From: Ilex aquifolium | Taxonomy: Eukaryota > Streptophyta > Magnoliopsida > Aquifoliales > Aquifoliaceae | Direction of reading: 5' to 3' | Length of the DNA: 64,000 nt | Assembly (NCBI GenBank): GCA_951799425.1 | Contig: OX637405.1 | Coordinates: forward strand, 26,329,635 to 26,393,634 | Shown here: positions 62,240-64,000 of the stretch, in pieces | Layout: the number at the start of each line of letters is the position of its first letter | Numbering within the stretch: position 1 is the first letter of the stretch | Position numbers and translations under genes: made by a program | Notes under the pieces: generated by a model | The model's input: the letters and a program-made list of their open reading frames with translations, nothing else | What the model was told of the DNA's origin: nothing | Databases searched by the model: none

Positions 62240-64000
62240 AATAGCTTCTCTCACTTCTTTAGACATACATGCTTGCAGAACCAAGTACCAAATTCCCGAA
62301 GACATTCAAATTCATGTCGCCGGAACCGATAATTGTTTGATTGGTACCAGAGAGAGCATCCCCATCCGTACTCAAGTCATCACTGAAGGTGGTGTTTGTT
62401 TCCCTCTGCATCCCCTTCTTTTTATGGGTGCTTTCAGCACTAAAGCTATGCCTCATTTAGTGTTGTCCTAACTTCTTTAGGATTGTAATAGGTGTTGCTG
62501 CCCTTAACAAGCTTCTGGATTTGGGTCTGGGTTTTTGGGAAATCTTATTCTATTATATTATCAAGCCTATTGGAGACGACTACTAACTCGCAGTGAGGAA
62601 GAAGAACCGCTACTTGGTGACCCATCTCCTAGACTCGAACAAAGGTCATGAAAATTATGTCATTTTTGTCTCGGGCAATTGGGAATATGCTACTGGTGAA
62701 ACTCCTTCCTATGATGCCCTTACGAAAAAGGCGCACAAGGTGACTGACGATATGCTTCTTTCCTTTTTTTCTTTTTTTTAAAACCTTTCTCTTTACACTT
62801 TTCTTTCCTCTTTTGTAGGTGAAACTGTGAAGGGAAAGATCTCGGGGCGTTCCGTAAAAATGGACGAGTTGAAGAAGGTATAGAGCTTCAACGAATATCT
62901 CCTCTACCAAACTGCACACACATTTCTCAGGTGTACTCCAACCTACATGTCTTTCATTGCGGTCCCTCCCCGCCCCAACACTACTCTGGCCGACGATCAT
63001 CATGCCATCCAAGCTGCTCGGGATCAAACTCCTCGTTCTTGCAAGAAGGCTGCAGCTGGCCCTTTTGGAAAGAACAGGCCAGTGAAACTTCCTTGATTTC
63101 CTTTCTTCTTCAAACATGATTGAAACGTTTTCTACCCAAGTTCAAACTTATGTCGATCCTAAAGGTCCTACTTTGGAAGAACCTGCTGAGGTGAAACAGG
63201 TAACATATTCTGAGGAGCCAATGGATGATTCAGCTAGGGCTTCGATAGATGTAAACCTTGAGCCTTCCTCATCCACCCCGAGCTCCTTTCTCCTTCTTCG
63301 GAGCCAACTTCTCCAACCGATTTTTCAGAAGCCATCTCGGTCCTGTCGAGATCATGCCCCGAAGAAGCACAAAGCGCCAAAACCTGATATTTTCTTTCCC
63401 CTAGAGCCTGTGATTCCCTTTTTTTGCCCAATTCTGAAGGCAAAAGGAAGGGAAATCACTGTTCAAGACTCTACTGCTAAGAACTTCAATGTGGCAGTAG
63501 GTATTGCCAGAGGAGTGATTATTCCTCGTGACTTGGCTGCAAACGAGGCACTGTTCGATGATAAAATTACTCGATAAGCTATCCAGCAGATGGTTCTAGT
63601 ATTCTTATTCTTACATCTCCCTTCTTTTTCCCTTTGGAAGATAGTTTGTTTTTGCAAATATTCTTCATTTGCTTTTACTTGTGGTTTGCAGGGACTTCAA
63701 AAGGTTCATAAAGTTGGGGCGAGGATTGCCAAAAAGAATAATGCTATGAAGAAGGCAGTTCATGAGTGCATGTCTACACTGGTGAAGAAGGAATCCGCTA
63801 ATGAAAAGTATGTCAAACTTTACGAGAAAATGCTGGTTCTCCAGGCTTAAATGCTAAGCCTGACTGACGAGAATAAGAAGCTTGCAGTGAAGGTAGAGGA
63901 TTTGAAAGCTTCAGATAGTGCGATCAACGTAGAGCTTTCCCAAACCCAGCTTGATCACTTTAAACTTTTGAAGAATTCGAGTGGTTCACGACTGAAGCCA
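62240..64000 (+). pseudogene. Antisense extra ORF of the second Tat/Retand-type element, partial
   Basis: Plus-strand pieces parallel the ORF at 1,210-3,828. TKYQIPEDIQIHV near 62,281 corresponds to the STYHIPPTV region. GGVCFPLHPLLF corresponds to LEAGLRLPM. NRYLVTHLLDSNKGHENYV with VSGNWEY (62,605-62,700) corresponds to RDRLITGL...FVGGEW. Later exons include a proline/serine-rich part (63,116-63,577) and, after a TTTGCAG acceptor at about 63,690, a coiled coil (GARIAKKNNAMKKAVHEC) that runs to the window end. Frames shift between pieces and a TAA lies at 63,848-63,850. A weak TATA-like TTTAAAAAGG is at about 62,152. Function unknown. Confidence 0.55.

Larger units (their letters stand above)
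61370..64000 (-). mobile_element. Second Tat/Retand-type element, 3' end only
   Basis: Same order as the element at 203-10,808: an LTR ending GACCCATCA, an adjacent polypurine tract, a promoter-like stretch and an antisense extra ORF on the plus strand. Its gag-pol would lie beyond the window's right edge on the minus strand. The other LTR and target duplication are not visible, so integrity is unknown. The sequence is clearly a different family from the first element. Confidence 0.65.

Noticed and set aside
62629..63117. 162-codon minus-strand frame
   Set aside because: It is antisense to the extra ORF of the second Tat/Retand-type element and has no gag-pol motifs.

Overview
The window is nuclear DNA of a eudicot plant. 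The evidence is spliced genes with plant-type GT-AG introns, long AT-rich intergenic DNA, several families of plant LTR retrotransposons, and an insertion of chloroplast DNA. I cannot name the species. Two host genes are complete and well supported. One is a mitochondrial-type co-chaperonin, CPN10 (+ strand, 21,007-33,123, 3 exons, 97 aa). The other is a serine carboxypeptidase of the SCPL45 type (- strand, 34,285-37,971, 10 exons, 472 aa). They are convergent, with about 1.2 kb between their stop codons. Most of the remaining sequence is transposable elements, many of them nested or broken.

Layout. 0-11 kb: a Tat/Retand-type Ty3/gypsy element (203-10,808, - strand, 5-bp target duplication AATCT, LTRs about 98% alike) sits inside an older copia-type LTR. 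Its gag-pol runs on the - strand and is broken by stops and a frameshift. An extra spliced ORF with its own TATA box runs on the + strand between pol and the 3' LTR. 11-20 kb: LTR-element remnants, including an Athila/Tat-like 5' end fused head-to-head to a copia 5' end at about 17,645. 20-38 kb: the two host genes. CPN10 intron 1 holds a mosaic of chloroplast ycf3 and trnI-intron/ycf68 sequence. Its 10-kb intron 2 holds a probable Helitron (24,938-31,359), which itself contains a 723-bp hAT element with a perfect 8-bp target duplication. 38.8-39.8 kb: a 908-bp Mutator-like element with a perfect 9-bp target duplication. 40.7-42.4 kb: weak, degenerate retroelement-like coding on the - strand.

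44-57 kb: a chromovirus (Tekay-like, + strand, 44,103-57,422, LTRs about 2.1 kb and about 93% alike in a sample). Its 5' LTR is interrupted by a 4.4-kb CACTA element that keeps only the first transposase domain. 57-61 kb: a possible host exon, a Helitron-like 3' end and a long (TA)n(TG)n microsatellite. 61.4-64 kb: the 3' end of a second Tat/Retand-type element, with the same LTR/polypurine-tract/antisense-ORF order as the first. It runs off the window.

Most coding capacity here is dead transposon. The most unusual functional unit is the antisense, promoter-bearing, intron-containing ORF of the Tat/Retand elements, seen twice. A second cross-cutting pattern is that four unrelated LTR families each carry a private cluster of short CpG palindromes. 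All identities, percentages and alignments were judged by eye; no database was searched.
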